From Lophium mytilinum (taxonomy: Eukaryota > Ascomycota > Dothideomycetes > Mytilinidiales > Mytilinidiaceae): 64,000 nt of DNA. Below, one piece after another: positions 30,312 to 41,512 of this stretch. Location of the stretch: NCBI GenBank assembly GCA_010093605.1, contig MU004188.1, positions 2,175,609 to 2,239,608 of the forward strand. The letters are read 5' to 3'. A model generated the notes under the pieces. That model saw only the letters and a program-made list of their open reading frames with translations. It made no database searches and was not told the DNA's origin. The translations under genes and the position numbers were made by a program. How positions within the stretch are numbered: the stretch's first letter is position 1; every line of letters begins with the position of its first letter.

Positions 30312-31189
30312 CTACCTCTCCTCTTCCCCATCCTTCCGCTCAGCTGGCCACAGCACCCACGCCCCAATCACTCCCGCCTTCAAGCCCGCTGCCGTCCATA
30401 GCGCTCCCTTCATGCCAGCCGTACTATGCGCAAACAGCCCTCCTCCCACCGCTCCGATTAGCAGCAGAACCGGCGCCGCAATTCTCCGATTCCGCTCCAC
30501 GTTCTCTATGAATCCAGTCGTGAACAGCCCCGGGTCGCTAAACAAATCGCAATAATTACTCGTCAGCACCACACTAGTCAGGCCACTGTATTGCAGCACA
30601 CGGCTGGTAACGGCCTGACCAGAAGACTGGAAGGAGATGGCCGCGAGGGGGACAACGACGTTCCATGGAATCTCATTGGAGTCTTTCGGCGGAGCGGTAG
30701 TCAGAGTTAGAATCAGAGCGGCGACGGTAAGGAGGAGTAGTTGAAGAATGAAGCTGAGAAGTAACGTGACGCGTTTGCGGGGACCGAGTAGGCGGTGGAA
30801 GGTACTAAAGAAGAGGGAGCCTAGGCAGAACGAGGCGATTGAGGTAATGGATTTGAGCCAGCGGGTTGAGGCTTGCGGTTCGACGATCCCGAGGCCGAGG
30901 TATATGGTGTTTCCTGGAGAGTCTTAGCGTGGTGTATTTTCGATAGGGAGAAGGAGGAATAGGTACCGGTTTGCATGGAGGCAAACGCTCCCCATATATA
31001 GACGGCCGAGCTGTCGATGAGACCAGTGATGAGATAACCAAAAAGGAGGACGATGTCGGCGCGGTGTTTGCTGACATTGGAAGTCATGTGCTTTCGTAAA
31101 CGTATAGAAATTCTGCCATTGTGCTTTCTTTGGCTTAAAAGGGGTGTGTTCTCGTCTAAAGTGCCATTCCGCGGAGTACCGTTGTCCAT
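30312..31189 (-). CDS. DUF1275 (YoaK-like) membrane protein
   Basis: Two exons, 31189-30967 and 30913-30312, give 274 residues. The 53-nt intron (30914-30966) joins AFASMQTG to NTIYLGLGIV, restoring the family motif (Q-T-GN). DUF1275 proteins have about six membrane helices; here segments such as IVLLFGYLITGLIDSSAVY and VTLLLSFILQLLLLTVAAL are clear. The motif SFQSSGQAVTSRVLQYSG is also typical. A 50-residue cytosolic tail precedes the first helix. Function is unknown in fungi; bacterial YoaK is annotated only as a membrane protein. It converges with the RapZ-C-like gene (109 bp apart) and is divergent from the oxalate decarboxylase. Confidence 0.86.
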
Positions 31190-31482
31190 CTTTGGCGGGA
31201 AGATATTTGGGACTCGACGACGATGGTTTGATATGCTTAATTAAGATGTTGATATATTTCCAGGATTATGCGGCTAGAGTGCAGTGTTCTTTATCTTTGT
31301 TTCTTTTGCGAGGCTTGATGGTGGACTGCGGGGGCTTTGTTGCATGACGAAGGCTGACGGAGATCGCGGAAGCTAATGCACACTAACCAATACTCACTAT
31401 GACTAAGTAGACGACACTTATAACCTCAGTGAACCCTTCCCGTGGGCTTCATTAATCCTCAGCATACTCAAATTTTGGAAAG
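31190..31482. promoter_or_regulatory. divergent promoter, DUF1275 and oxalate decarboxylase genes
   Basis: 293 bp between start codons with no gene. No clear binding site identified. Confidence 0.35.
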
Positions 31483-33168
31483 ATGCTTCGATTGACTTTT
31501 TTTGTGGTTGTGGGTGCTTTCATCACTTGTAGTTTTGCTGCGCCGGTCTCGCAACACCCATTTGGGCCTCATGGAGGTCCGCGGGGAAAGCCATTTACGA
31601 GGAAGCATAAGGACCCGTATGACGGGAAAATTGATACTGTCGCTGATGGAGTTCAGCCCCTACCGTTCGTGAGTGTAGCTTTTTGTTTCAAATTCGGCTC
31701 GAAAATTAGTGTTCAGCCGTAAACTTGCTTTTTCGCTCTGTCAAGACCATTCATATTATCTTGAAACCTGTGTAAAGACGAAAGAGTAAACCCTCAGAAC
31801 TTCGTGACGATATCCCAGGATCTTTAGTACTAATTACAAGGTCTAAAGCGAAATGGCGATGGTGCAAGCGTCCTCGGCCCTCGAAACAAAGACCGCGAAC
31901 GACAAAACCCGGATCTGATACGCCCGCCGAGTACCGATCATGGTGATATGAAGAACATGCGTTGGTCGTTCGCCGACTCGCATGTTCGCATTGAGGAAGG
32001 CGGATGGACACGACAGACTACCATTCGCGAACTTCCTACCAGCGTTGAATTAGCGGGCGTGAATATGCGATTAGACGAGGTAAGAATTCCCATCTAAGAA
32101 GCCCTCTGTGAGCGTAGCTGATAGATCCAGGGCGTCATTCGAGAGCTCCATTGGCATAAAGAAGCGGAATGGGCTTACGTACTTGAGGGGAACGTCCGCA
32201 TCACAGCGCTCGATCCTGAAGGCGGAAGCTTCGTGGATGATCTTGAGAAGGGCGATTTATGGTAGTACGTAAACCTCTCACATGGTGCTTCATGCACTCA
32301 AAGCTTAATAAATCCACCCAGCTTTCCATCTGGGTATCCCCACTCCCTCCAAGGCCTCAGCCCCAATGGCACCGAATTCCTCCTAATCTTCGACGACGGT
32401 AACTTCTCCGAAGAATCCACTTTCTTACTCACTGACTGGCTCGGTAAATCCCCCTCGCCTTCTCTCCCAATCTCAACTAACCCTCTCCCAGCACACACCC
32501 CCAAATCCGTAATCGGCGAAAACTTCCGCCTCGCACCGGAAGTCTTCAATGCCCTCCCCGCCTCCGAGAAATACATCTTCCGCGGCTCCGTCCCGGGCTC
32601 CATCGCCGACGAGATCCCTAAAGAAGGCTACAAGAAATCCACCCTCCAATTCACCCACAAAATGCTTGCCCAAGAGCCGTTGAATGCCACCGGCGGCACC
32701 GTCCGCATCACCGACAGCACCAACTTCCCCCTCTCCAAAACCGTCGCCGCCGCCCACCTCACCATCGCGCCCAACGCGCTGCGCGAGATGCACTGGCACC
32801 CCAACGCGGACGAGTGGTCGTTCTTCATCCGCGGCAGAGCGAGGGTCACGATTTTTGGGAGTTCGGGGACGGCGCGGACGTTTGATTACGGGCCGGGGGA
32901 TGTGGGGATTGTGCCGCGGAATATGGGGCATTTCATTGAGAATCTGAGCGATGAGGATGAGGTGGAGGTGTTGGAGATATTTAGGGCGGACAAGTTTCAG
33001 GATTTTAGTTTGTTTGAGTGGTTGGGGGAGACGCCGCAGCGGTTGGTGAGGGAGCATTTGTTCAAGGGGAGGGAGGAGGAGGGGAGGAAGTTTGCAGCGG
33101 CGATTGAGGGCGCGGGGGAGGATCCGATTAGGGGGGTGCCGGTGGAGGGAATGGAGGAGGAGAGGTAG
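31483..33168 (+). CDS. secreted bicupin oxalate decarboxylase
   Basis: Five exons: 31483-31668, 31849-32079, 32131-32264, 32322-32443 and 32492-33168 (449 residues). All phases agree, and each junction restores conserved sequence. A signal peptide ([20 protein letters not shown]) predicts secretion. Both cupins have Mn ligands: [16 protein letters not shown] with SGYPHSLQG in the first, [17 protein letters not shown] with NMGHFIEN in the second. The enzyme converts oxalate to formate and CO2, which fungi use to detoxify or control oxalic acid. The flexible lid of the first cupin, SENST in the Bacillus enzyme and many fungal ones, reads SEEST here; the catalytic Glu is kept but the next residue changes from Asn to Glu. 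Lid changes can shift the decarboxylase/oxidase balance, so chemistry should not be assumed. Confidence 0.9.
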
Positions 33169-33541
33169 TTGTAGGTGTGGTAGAAAGCGGTTGGAATATA
33201 GCGTGAATGTTCGGTTTAATCACAGACTGCTTTCGGGAGCGTCATCATTCGGACATGAGTAAATTATCGTGAAGTGTGCATTAACCAGCATGTCGATGCT
33301 CGACCCAGCGAGCATTTAGCTTTACCTTCGAAAGGATAGTGGGTATCATAGCATCGTCGAGTCTGCGATCGCCCGTGATGTGGTGCCAGGAGTTTGAGCG
33401 ATTACAGGACTAACAAAACTCTATCGTTTGCACGCGTTGGCATCTCGTTTCAGAAAAAACAAATACTTGAAGAAAAGCTTGCAACGCCTCCACAAAGTGA
33501 AAGCATTCTGATGAGAAAGTGGAAAAAATCATAAAAGACCG
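33169..33541. other. convergent intergenic region
   Basis: 373 bp between the stop codons of the oxalate decarboxylase and the HET-domain gene. No gene or repeat seen. Confidence 0.45.
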
Positions 33542-35951
33542 TCATACAAGTCGAATGATGACTTCGTCCGAGCCCAAGTCAGTATCCAATTGAAATCCCT
33601 CGGGCGACAACCCCTCGATATTGCAAGTTCCCGCCATCTTTTTCCAATCTCTTTCTTCCCAAGCAGCGCAACCGACACGTTCAAATTCGCCATCTCCCCG
33701 GTTGGTGGGAACTAACATAATGCAAACCACCCACCCTCGCTTAGGATATCCCGGACTTGGTTGGGTTTTATTCCAACTGCTTATACTGGTGCATACATCT
33801 GATGCGTCAACAGCGCCCTCTTCACAATAGGGGCACCACGGAGGATGACTGTAAGACAAGATCCCCAAGCAGTACACCTCATGAGCATGGCCCTCGTTTA
33901 TGTCGAACACATATCGACCGCTCGGACGTTTGCCTTTGGCGTCTAGCCATTCCGCGGGCCAATCCTTTGCGTCACTCATATTCCCCGTTCTGAAGATGGT
34001 CCTAGTGTTCACTAGAAAAGGTGCTTCTGTAGCCCAATGCAATGGGGGGGGGCTACCGGGGGGTATTTCGGCTTTCCTAAGCGTTCCTCGCATGAAGACG
34101 TGGGGGCTGTGATATGCATAGCCATTTAGCCCTTCAGGTTGAATCACGCGTGCAATACTAGTAGGTATGGGTCTGGTTCTCGTACGATGCCGTGACATTT
34201 CCCCTGGTAATGGGTGGATGAACTGGCGATAAGGACTGCAAACAATTCTTCCAGTGAAAGATGTCCAGGAAAACGATGGGCCGGATACTTTGGTCGGGCG
34301 AGGAAAAAGATTTGGAAATTCGAAGGTCTGAACTGAAGCGCTCGGTATCCACAGGAAGTTTCGCAAGTCGCTGTCAGAGTCTTTGGCTGCACCCTGGTGG
34401 CCCACAATGAGTCCCCATACGAAACTGAGCCCGGTTGCTTGCTCAATAGCTTTTGCCATACCCCATATTGCGTTCGAACGGTCTGTGTCTATAGTCAATT
34501 GTCGAGCCGTGAAGGTCTCAATGACTAAGTTCCAGCCCTCAGCATCGATGAGGTGTTTGGCTCCAGGTACTAGACTCCTTTGGATGGTTTGGTAGATTGG
34601 ATGATAGTCGGGTATTCTCGAGATTGGGAGGCCGCCGTCAGTTATAAGAGGATCGAGCTCATCCGCGCAACCCGAAATACAACACCACAATACCGTGTCA
34701 TTCAAGAAGACAAGCTGTCGAGTGCTCAGGGCTTGCTCCTGCATTATCCATCCCCTTTCCCAAAGAGTCGAATTTTGCCGAGCTCTAGGATCGAAATTGC
34801 TACTTCCGATTCTGAGGGAGACTTCATCTGAGTCTAGCTCATCGGCGAAATCTCGTATTACTGGCAATTTCAGGTCACTTTGCCGAGTTTCGAGACCATT
34901 TCTCGGCGCAAAGAGACCATCTACCCCGTAAATAGACTCCGTTTCCAGTCTCTCCGCATCAGTTGCGTATATGGTATGTGGTTTCGCTGCAAAGATGGTA
35001 AAGAGTGACCCGCGATAAATGTGGCACATCTTCGCGCTTTCTGCGTCCCAATCGTCTGGTGAGTCTTGGATGATACATAGCGAGTCAATCCATAAATACC
35101 TAATCTTCAACTTTCGAGTCACGAGAACAGCGTCACAGAAGTTAGGCGGCATGGAATCCAGGGGTATGCTTGCCTGTCTATCATCGAGCGTTGCTATGGT
35201 GGTCGTCATAACATGGTTGCTCCATCGGTGACTTAGTGTTAGATACACCCCAGTCTGAGACGGCTCGGTTTGGTGTAAGAACGGATGTTCATCGGTAGAT
35301 CCGACGTTAATGACTCGGCTGGGGAGCTTCCTGTCACTAGATGCTTGGAAGGAGTGACAATCCTTGTGTTCAGATAGACATGTTTCTAGCCAGTAGTTCG
35401 ACAACGCAAAGGCTGATTCGGAGCCGGTGCTCCAGTCTTCGATACTCATGCAATCTTGTAAAACAGATTCGAGCTTAGTAGCTGGGTCGGGTGTGCTCGT
35501 TAGTAGCCGATTCGTTCAAAAAGGGACTGATCTAAGAATCATCGGACATACGCAGCTTTGATGAGTGGATATACAAAGTCAGTCCAGTAGCATGTAATTC
35601 GGAGATATATCCTAGCTGCAGATTGTATGAGACATTGCTCTCCCATTGTGGCGAAATCTTGGCTTCGAAAGAAAGATGCAAATGTTGATAAGCTGTAGAT
35701 CCTGGATGGATGTTGAAGAATTCCGACTCTCGTTTTAATGTTCGCAAGAGTTTCACACAAAGTTGGCAACCTGAGGATGCCGAGGCTTCCAGTGCATCGA
35801 GACTGGGTTGGTGAGTTATGGTGAATTCAAAAATTGTTACCTCTCCATGATGATTTGGAGAGCGTTGGGCATAGGCCTGGAGATCATAGGGGCCTTTCTC
35901 CCAGTGCTGCATGTATGCATCTCGGAAATGGTTGCAATGATCGCAGAACAT
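33542..35951 (-). CDS. HET-domain protein (heterokaryon incompatibility type)
   Basis: Two exons, 35951-35552 and 35481-33542, give 779 residues. The 70-nt intron has donor GTATGT, branch CTACTAACG and acceptor CCCAG. HET blocks are plain: YLTLSHRWSN, then KIRYLWIDSLCIIQD and the WDAESAKMCHIYRGSLFTIF block, followed by RGWIMQEQALSTRQL. The N-terminus has paired cysteines (FCDHC) and a SSGCQLC segment, as in many HET proteins. HET domains mediate non-self recognition and programmed cell death after hyphal fusion between incompatible strains. No NACHT, WD40 or ankyrin repeats follow, so this is a stand-alone HET protein with a long C-terminal region of unknown role. It is an expected gene class near chromosome ends. 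Whether it is a functional incompatibility locus cannot be seen from sequence. Confidence 0.9.
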
Positions 35952-37281
35952 GATTCGGAATCGAAAAGACGAAAAGACAGAAGCTTGCGAGATATTGTGA
36001 AGTAGGTGAAGGGTTGTAAACCTTCAGCCTGATCAGAGCTGCCTAAGTTTGGCTTGCAGTTGAGCACGTGATGATAGGTCTAAGCAATTGGCAGCAACCA
36101 CAAGTGTAGTTTGGGGCGCCATGGACTGCTATCAGTAGAGCATCACTCGATATCGCATCCATCACAAGCCGCGAGATTGACCGGCTGCGAGTCACGTGAC
36201 CTACTCATCAACCATCAATTCTAATCTTCCACGTATCTCAGCTACCTCCCTCTCCTGATCTATCCCAGACGTTCCTTCTTAACTGTTTATCATCCATCAG
36301 GATCATTTGGATCTAAGCCCATCAAGATTGCGTCTAAAGACCTCGAAACATATACCCCCACTAAATCGGGCTACAAGGAATGAGGATTTAGCTGCTTAGG
36401 GACCGAGACCGACGCGTAAGTAAGAGGAATCCAGAGCTCGTTCATGACTTGCGTCTCTTCTCCGACGTGCAACCTTACAAGCGGAAAAGGATGTACGGAG
36501 AAGTATGTACCCCCAAGAACAGCTCCAGCATCAGGTTCAGAAGCACATGAATACTCTAGTCCTTCTCAATCACCTTTTCCAAATCTTCAATACACTTCGA
36601 TCACGCGGCTCCCACTCCTTTTAGAGAGAATGCTGGATCTACTAACAGATTACTGGTGGAACATATTCTCGCTGCCACATAGCTTAGCTGCAAAACTTAA
36701 TTACCGCGGTTTAATTAGCAAGTTTTCTTTGGAAAAGCCTACTCCGCTTTCTCTATCGGCCGAGACCGAGCCTTACCCCGAGTCGAGCCCACATGTTGGA
36801 CAATCTTGTTCCCCTGGACACAAGGTACCAGATCCGGCCGAATTATCCCGCATTCTCAACGTCAGTGCAGTCCTACAGTCTCCCCCTGTACATAGGTACC
36901 TAGTGACTACAAGGCGGGGCCCCGGATTTGTGCCTAGTAACTACGGGGTGTGGCCCCGGACTTATGCCTGGTGACTGCCGGGCTGGGCATTGCGACTGGA
37001 GATATCTTGGGTCGTTAATTAAAATTGGACTAGCAGATTTACACAATTTTCCGCCCCCAGAGTTGCGCCGTGGTGCGTTGTTAGCAGCGGTATATATAGG
37101 CCCCATAGTTCTAACAGCTGGATGAATTCCGATTCGTGCCACTTTGAACCTCGAAAACAGACATCCTCACAGATTGGGCGCCCAATTACAACGTGCGAGC
37201 TTCTCGTGCATTCCCTATAGGCAACTTGAAACGCTCTCGGCCTGTCTCACCTTCCCGCACTATTACGAGTCAGCCATCACC
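35952..37281. other. intergenic, 1.3 kb, with a small repeat and a TATA box
   Basis: No supported gene; the open frame 36444-36974 matches nothing I know. At about 36900-36990 a 34-37-bp unit is repeated two to three times (CCTAGTGACTAC, CCTAGTAACTAC, CCTGGTGACTGC, the first two followed by GGGGCCCCGGA or GTGGCCCCGGA). GTATATATAG at 37090 is a good TATA box for the next gene. Confidence 0.55.
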
Positions 37282-38790
37282 ATGTCTTCGCGATCAAGCT
37301 TTGCACGTGGCCTAGCCCTTGTCGCCACGAGCTCGCTTGTTGCCGCTGGGCCGTGCGATCTGTACGCCACCGGCGGGACGCCTTGCATCGCCGCGCACAG
37401 CACCACTCGCGCCTTGTACAGCAGCTACACCGGCCCTCTCTACCAGGTGAAACGCGGCTCCGACAATACCACGACCAATATCGCGCCGCTATCCGCCGGC
37501 GGTGTCGCCGAGGCCGCCGCCCAAGACTCCTTCTGCGCCAGCACGACATGCCTTATCACCATCATTTACGACCAGTCGGGCCACGGGAATCATCTTACCC
37601 AAGCATCGGCCGGCGCCTTCAGTGGCCCGGAATCCAATGGTGCTGACAACTTGGCCAGCGCGACAGGCGCGCCCGTTACGCTGAACGGGCAGAAGGCGTA
37701 CGGCGTCTTCATCCCCCCCGGCGCTGGCTACAGCAACAACGCCGCGAGTGGTACAGCTACAGGCGACGCGGCGGAGGGCATGTACTCCGTCCTTGACGGG
37801 ACCCATTACAATGCTGAATGCTGCTTCGACTATGGCAACGCCGAGGTCAGCAGTCACGATACGGGCAACGGCCACATGGAAGCCATCTACTTTGGCACCA
37901 ACACCATCTGGGGCACCGGCTCCGGTAGCGGCCCATGGATCATGGCCGATCTCGAGAACGGCCTGTTCTCTGGCGCCAGCACTGGCAACAACCCCGACGA
38001 CGCCTCCATCTCCTCCCGCTTCGTGACTGCCGCTGTCAAGGGCGGCCCTAACAAGTGGGCAATCCGCGGCGCCAATGCTGTGTCGGGCGCGCTGTCGACG
38101 TACTACAACGGTACGCGCCCAAATGCGTCTGGCTACAACCCGATGAGCAAAGAAGGCGCCATCATTCTCGGTATCGGCGGCGACAACAGCCCCAATGCCC
38201 AGGGCACCTTCTACGAGGGCGTCATGACCACCGGCTATCCGTCCGACGCCACCGAGAACTCGGTGCAGGCCAACATCGTCGCCGCCAAGTACGCCGTCAC
38301 GTCGTTGACTAGCGGCCCGGCCCTCACGGTTGGCTCCTCCATCTCGCTACGGGCCACCACGGCCGGCTACACGACCCGCTACCTCGCCCACACCGGCTCC
38401 ACCGTCAACACGCAGGTGGTCTCGTCATCCAGCACCACCGCCCTCAAGCAGCAGGCCAGCTGGACGGTGCGCACCGGCCTGGGCAACAGCGCCTGCTTCT
38501 CGTTCGAGTCCAAGGACACGGCCGGCAGCTACATTCGCCACTCCGCCTTCCAGCTGCTGCTCAACGCCAACGACGGCACCAAGGCGTTTTACGAAGATGC
38601 CACCTTCTGCCCGCAGACCGGCCTCAACGGCCAGGGCAACTCGATCCGGTCCTGGAACTATCCCACCCGCTATTTCCGCCATTTCAACAACGTGGCCTTT
38701 GTCGCGAGCAACGGCGGTGTTGACGCGTTTGATGCCACCGCCTCGTTCAACGACGATGTGAGTTGGGTGCTCAGTACTGGCTTCGCTTGA
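37282..38790 (+). CDS. abfB: GH54 alpha-L-arabinofuranosidase with CBM42
   Basis: A single exon of 502 residues from the Met at 37282; the upstream in-frame Met at 37144 would remove the N-terminal signal. MSSRSSFARGLALVATSSLV is a signal peptide. The catalytic domain begins GPCDLYATGGTPCIAAHSTT. Conserved parts are TIIYDQSGHGNHLTQA, ECCFDYGNAE, NGHMEAIYFG with the likely nucleophile Glu, and LGIGGDNSPNAQGTFYEG with the likely acid/base Asp (by analogy with the A. kawachii enzyme). The C-terminal third (from about residue 340) is an arabinose-binding CBM42, including RYLAHTG and YFRHFNNVAF. The enzyme removes arabinose side chains from arabinoxylan and pectin. It is strikingly rich in G/C at third positions compared with its neighbours, which could reflect high expression or transfer. 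Confidence 0.95.
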   Translation: MSSRSSFARGLALVATSSLVAAGPCDLYATGGTPCIAAHSTTRALYSSYTGPLYQVKRGSDNTTTNIAPLSAGGVAEAAAQDSFCASTTCLITIIYDQSGHGNHLTQASAGAFSGPESNGADNLASATGAPVTLNGQKAYGVFIPPGAGYSNNAASGTATGDAAEGMYSVLDGTHYNAECCFDYGNAEVSSHDTGNGHMEAIYFGTNTIWGTGSGSGPWIMADLENGLFSGASTGNNPDDASISSRFVTAAVKGGPNKWAIRGANAVSGALSTYYNGTRPNASGYNPMSKEGAIILGIGGDNSPNAQGTFYEGVMTTGYPSDATENSVQANIVAAKYAVTSLTSGPALTVGSSISLRATTAGYTTRYLAHTGSTVNTQVVSSSSTTALKQQASWTVRTGLGNSACFSFESKDTAGSYIRHSAFQLLLNANDGTKAFYEDATFCPQTGLNGQGNSIRSWNYPTRYFRHFNNVAFVASNGGVDAFDATASFNDDVSWVLSTGFA

Positions 38791-39827
38791 GTCTTTGCGC
38801 TATCTTTGCCAAAGCATGGGCATGTGGCGTGCTGGTACTTGCGCATCTTCTCCTCCCAGCCTATCTCCCAATCTGAACCTTTACTTCGTCTCTTACTTGT
38901 CTGTTCTGTATATATTCTTCACAAATAAAAACCTCCTGGGCGTGCGAGACTGCTGTTACAGTGGCAGAAAGCCATATTGTAGTAGCATTGATGTATGAAA
39001 CATTGTGGCAACGCGTATGTCTCTGCGGTCCAAATATCCAATCTTCGACACGGCTTGCAAGAATGAAGTACTCCGCGCTTAGCTCGTTAATGTTCCATCA
39101 GCCCTTTGCCAGTGAGAAGCGGTTTAGTAATTCGCAAAGGGGCCAATTTTCAGGGGGCCTCGCTACGATATCCCTTGAGCTGTGAGGATCGATGACCGTT
39201 GCAACTGGCGACGCGGCCAAGGTGAGCGTGATGGGCCGCAATGAGCACCTAAATCCTCGTCCATGCGTGTAGTGGCGTCGAGGAATCAGGTCAAAAGGAT
39301 CAGATCAAAGGAATCGCGTCGACGAATCGCGTCGAGGGATCTCGCGCTGTAGGGAGAGAGGATTGCCGTCGCAGGGTGTAGGGGATCTAGCAACTAGAGA
39401 GCGGTCAGCTTGTAGGTGGCTAAATCCCATTCAATTTCAAAAGACATGTCCCATACAAAAAAAGCAAACCAGCTCTGTAGTATCTTCATGTTCATCTTCG
39501 GCGATGAGCAGCTTTGGCGCTTTGCTTTGTTTCTTAGTCATGGAGGGTTGTGCGAGGTGGCACCTCAGTGCGCGAAGGCGGCTAAGGTCATGAGGGCACT
39601 TGGGAAAGTTCGGTAGAGGGTGAAGAGGAGGGTAAAGTAGAGATGGTGGAGTAAAGTCTCATGGGACCTGCGTCACGATGCTTCGCGCCCGACGTCGGAG
39701 GTCGCGAGGTAAACTCCAGCGCCGGTCTCCGCAACCTCCTCACCTCCCATTACATCAAGAGCAGCCATACTCGGTAAGTCAATCCACCTCAACCTCATCA
39801 GGTACATAGCTAACAGCATTGCAGGCT
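38791..39827. other. intergenic, holds dispersed repeat and a 5'UTR intron
   Basis: No gene. An intron-like GTAAGT (about 39774) with branch GCTAAC and acceptor GCAG at 39821-39824 lies just before the next start codon, so that gene probably has a spliced leader. Confidence 0.5.
39036..39240 (+). repeat. dispersed repeat, copy A (matches 54802-55008)
   Basis: 205 bp that match a 207-bp segment at 54.8 kb in the same orientation at roughly 75% identity, including shared stretches AGCTCGTT, CAGCCCTTTGC and GAGAAGCG. No open reading frame is preserved. Similarity may continue a little further at the right end. Confidence 0.75.
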
Positions 39828-41329
39828 ATGGCTTCCAACGACCCCAACAACCCCAACAACCCAGCCTTTAATCCACGAAGCCCGGACTATGCCCATGGCC
39901 AGCACGAGCCCTCAGGCAACGCCTACGACGGCAACCAGCCCTACCAGCAGCCTTCTCAAGCTTATTATCAGCCCCAGCAAGCCCCAGCTCAAAGCCACAG
40001 AAAGTACTGGACAGCGGGCGATCCAGACATGAGCGGAGTGGGTGGCAGGCCTCACCACTCAAAGTGCATTCGGTGCCACCGGCTCCGCATGGGCCATGGA
40101 GGCCAATGCGGTGATCACCTAGCCTGCCGTAATCTATACTTCTATTGCCACTCTAGGGGGCATGTGGGACGAGTATGTTGCAATCCACCCACTGCAAATC
40201 CTTCCCTGACGTGTCTAGGCCTGTGAATATCTATACGTCTCCAAGTCCTCGTGGAAGAGCCATTACACACGCCACATCCCGCCAGGAGCCAATATCTTCC
40301 ATCCAGACACGGCAGCCCAGCGCGCCGCTGCTGCCTCAGCTACCCGCCTGCTGGAGCTCCGCAGCAGCAGAGCCTCCCGACATTCCAGCCTTTATCGCGA
40401 GCCGATCCAAGCACGCTCCCCTGACGGACTGAGCAACCGCGCATACAGCCGCATCCGAGCTTGTATGTCACCCAGTCGCCCTATTGAGTTCAGAAGCTAA
40501 CATTTACGAGTGGCAGAGGTCCAGCGCCTCGGGAGGCAAATGAGACCCCAGACCTCAGTCTCCTATCGCAGCTCGAAGCCCAGATCAGAACTCTCACAGA
40601 AGAGAGAGATGAAGCCATTGCACAAAACCACCTCCAATTTCAAGCAGGCTACCAGCGCGCATTGCGCGAGACCGCTCAATCCCAGCAGCCAAGCCAGAGC
40701 TTCCAGCCGGGTGCAGACCACCATATGCACAACGCTGAAGAACATACGATGTCTCTCGAGACACTCGAAGCGCAGGGGTTGCAGTACTTGCAAGCCACCG
40801 AGCAGCCTCAACGCGTGACTGAGACCTTCGAAGAAGCCGCGGCCAAGTACATAAGAGACACCAACAAGCCTCCAAGCGCGGATGGGGTCTTCGAGGAANN
40901 NNNNNNNNNNNNNNNNNNNNNNNNNNNNNNNNNNNNNNNNNNNNNNNNNNNNNNNNNNNNNNNNNNNNNNNNNNNNNNNNNNNNNNNNNNNNNNNNNNNN
41001 NNNNNNNNNNNNNNNNNNNNNNNNNNNNNNNNNNNNNNNNNNNNNNNNNNNNNNNNNNNNNNNNNNNNNNNNNNNNNNNNNNNNNNNNNNNNNNNNNNNN
41101 NNNNNNNNNNNNNACCAACAAGCCTCCAAGCGCGGATGGGGTCTTCGAGGAAGCTGCGGCGAAGTACATGCGAGACACCGAGAAGCCTCAACGCGTGACT
41201 GAGACTGAGAGCTTCGAAGAAGCTGCGGCCAAGTACATGCAAGACACCGACAAGCCTCCAATCGCGGCTGAGGCATTCATGGAGCTTGCGGTCAAGTACC
41301 TGCGAGAGACTGATAAGCCTTCGCGATGA
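39828..41329 (+). CDS. Cys/His-rich protein with 21-23-residue C-terminal repeats (broken by a gap)
   Basis: Exons 39828-40172, 40219-40462 and 40519-41329, the last interrupted by Ns (40899-41113). Introns of 46 and 56 nt are in phase. The second uses the AG at 40517-40518, because the AG two bases earlier would create a stop. The N-terminal part is Asn/Pro/Gln-rich. A Cys/His cluster follows (KCIRCHRLRMGHGGQCGDH, then CRNLYFYCHSRGHVGRAC after splicing), probably zinc-binding. Then comes a helical stretch and, at the C-terminus, a unit FEEAAAKY-x-RDT-x-KP repeated every 21-23 residues, with at least four copies visible around the gap. The 215-base gap length does not preserve the frame, so the assembly has mis-estimated the array. 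The family is unknown. Confidence 0.68.
40899..41113. other. assembly gap (215 N) inside the repeat array
   Basis: Identical sequence ACCAACAAGCCTCCAAGCGC continuing to TTCGAGGAA stands on both sides of the Ns. This is what a collapsed or bridged tandem repeat would give. Confidence 0.95.
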
Positions 41330-41359
41330 AGCTGACTACCCCGGCGATCGAAAGTGAGT

Positions 41360-41512
41360 TGGTGCTCTATATCTGGTGCTTTCCATCAGTAATCCGGTGT
41401 TTTCATCGGTGGTCTCATGATGCTTTTCATCGTTCATCCGGTGCCTTCATCGGTCAGTAATCCGGTGTTTTCATCGGCCATCATTCATCGGACAGTGTCC
41501 GGTGCTTTTTCG
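41360..41512 (+). repeat. short tandem motif ATCCGGTG-TTTTCATCGG
   Basis: The phrase TCCGGTG-(C/T)TTTCATCGG recurs about five times with 20-45-bp spacing, directly after the repeat-protein gene. It has no coding frame. Confidence 0.65.

Noticed and set aside
36444-36974. 176-residue open frame before the GH54 gene
   Set aside because: No recognisable domain; it runs into a small tandem repeat. Not enough support for a gene.
37489-38761. Several long overlapping frames in the GH54 gene
   Set aside because: High GC suppresses stop codons in all frames; only the GH54 frame carries family motifs.
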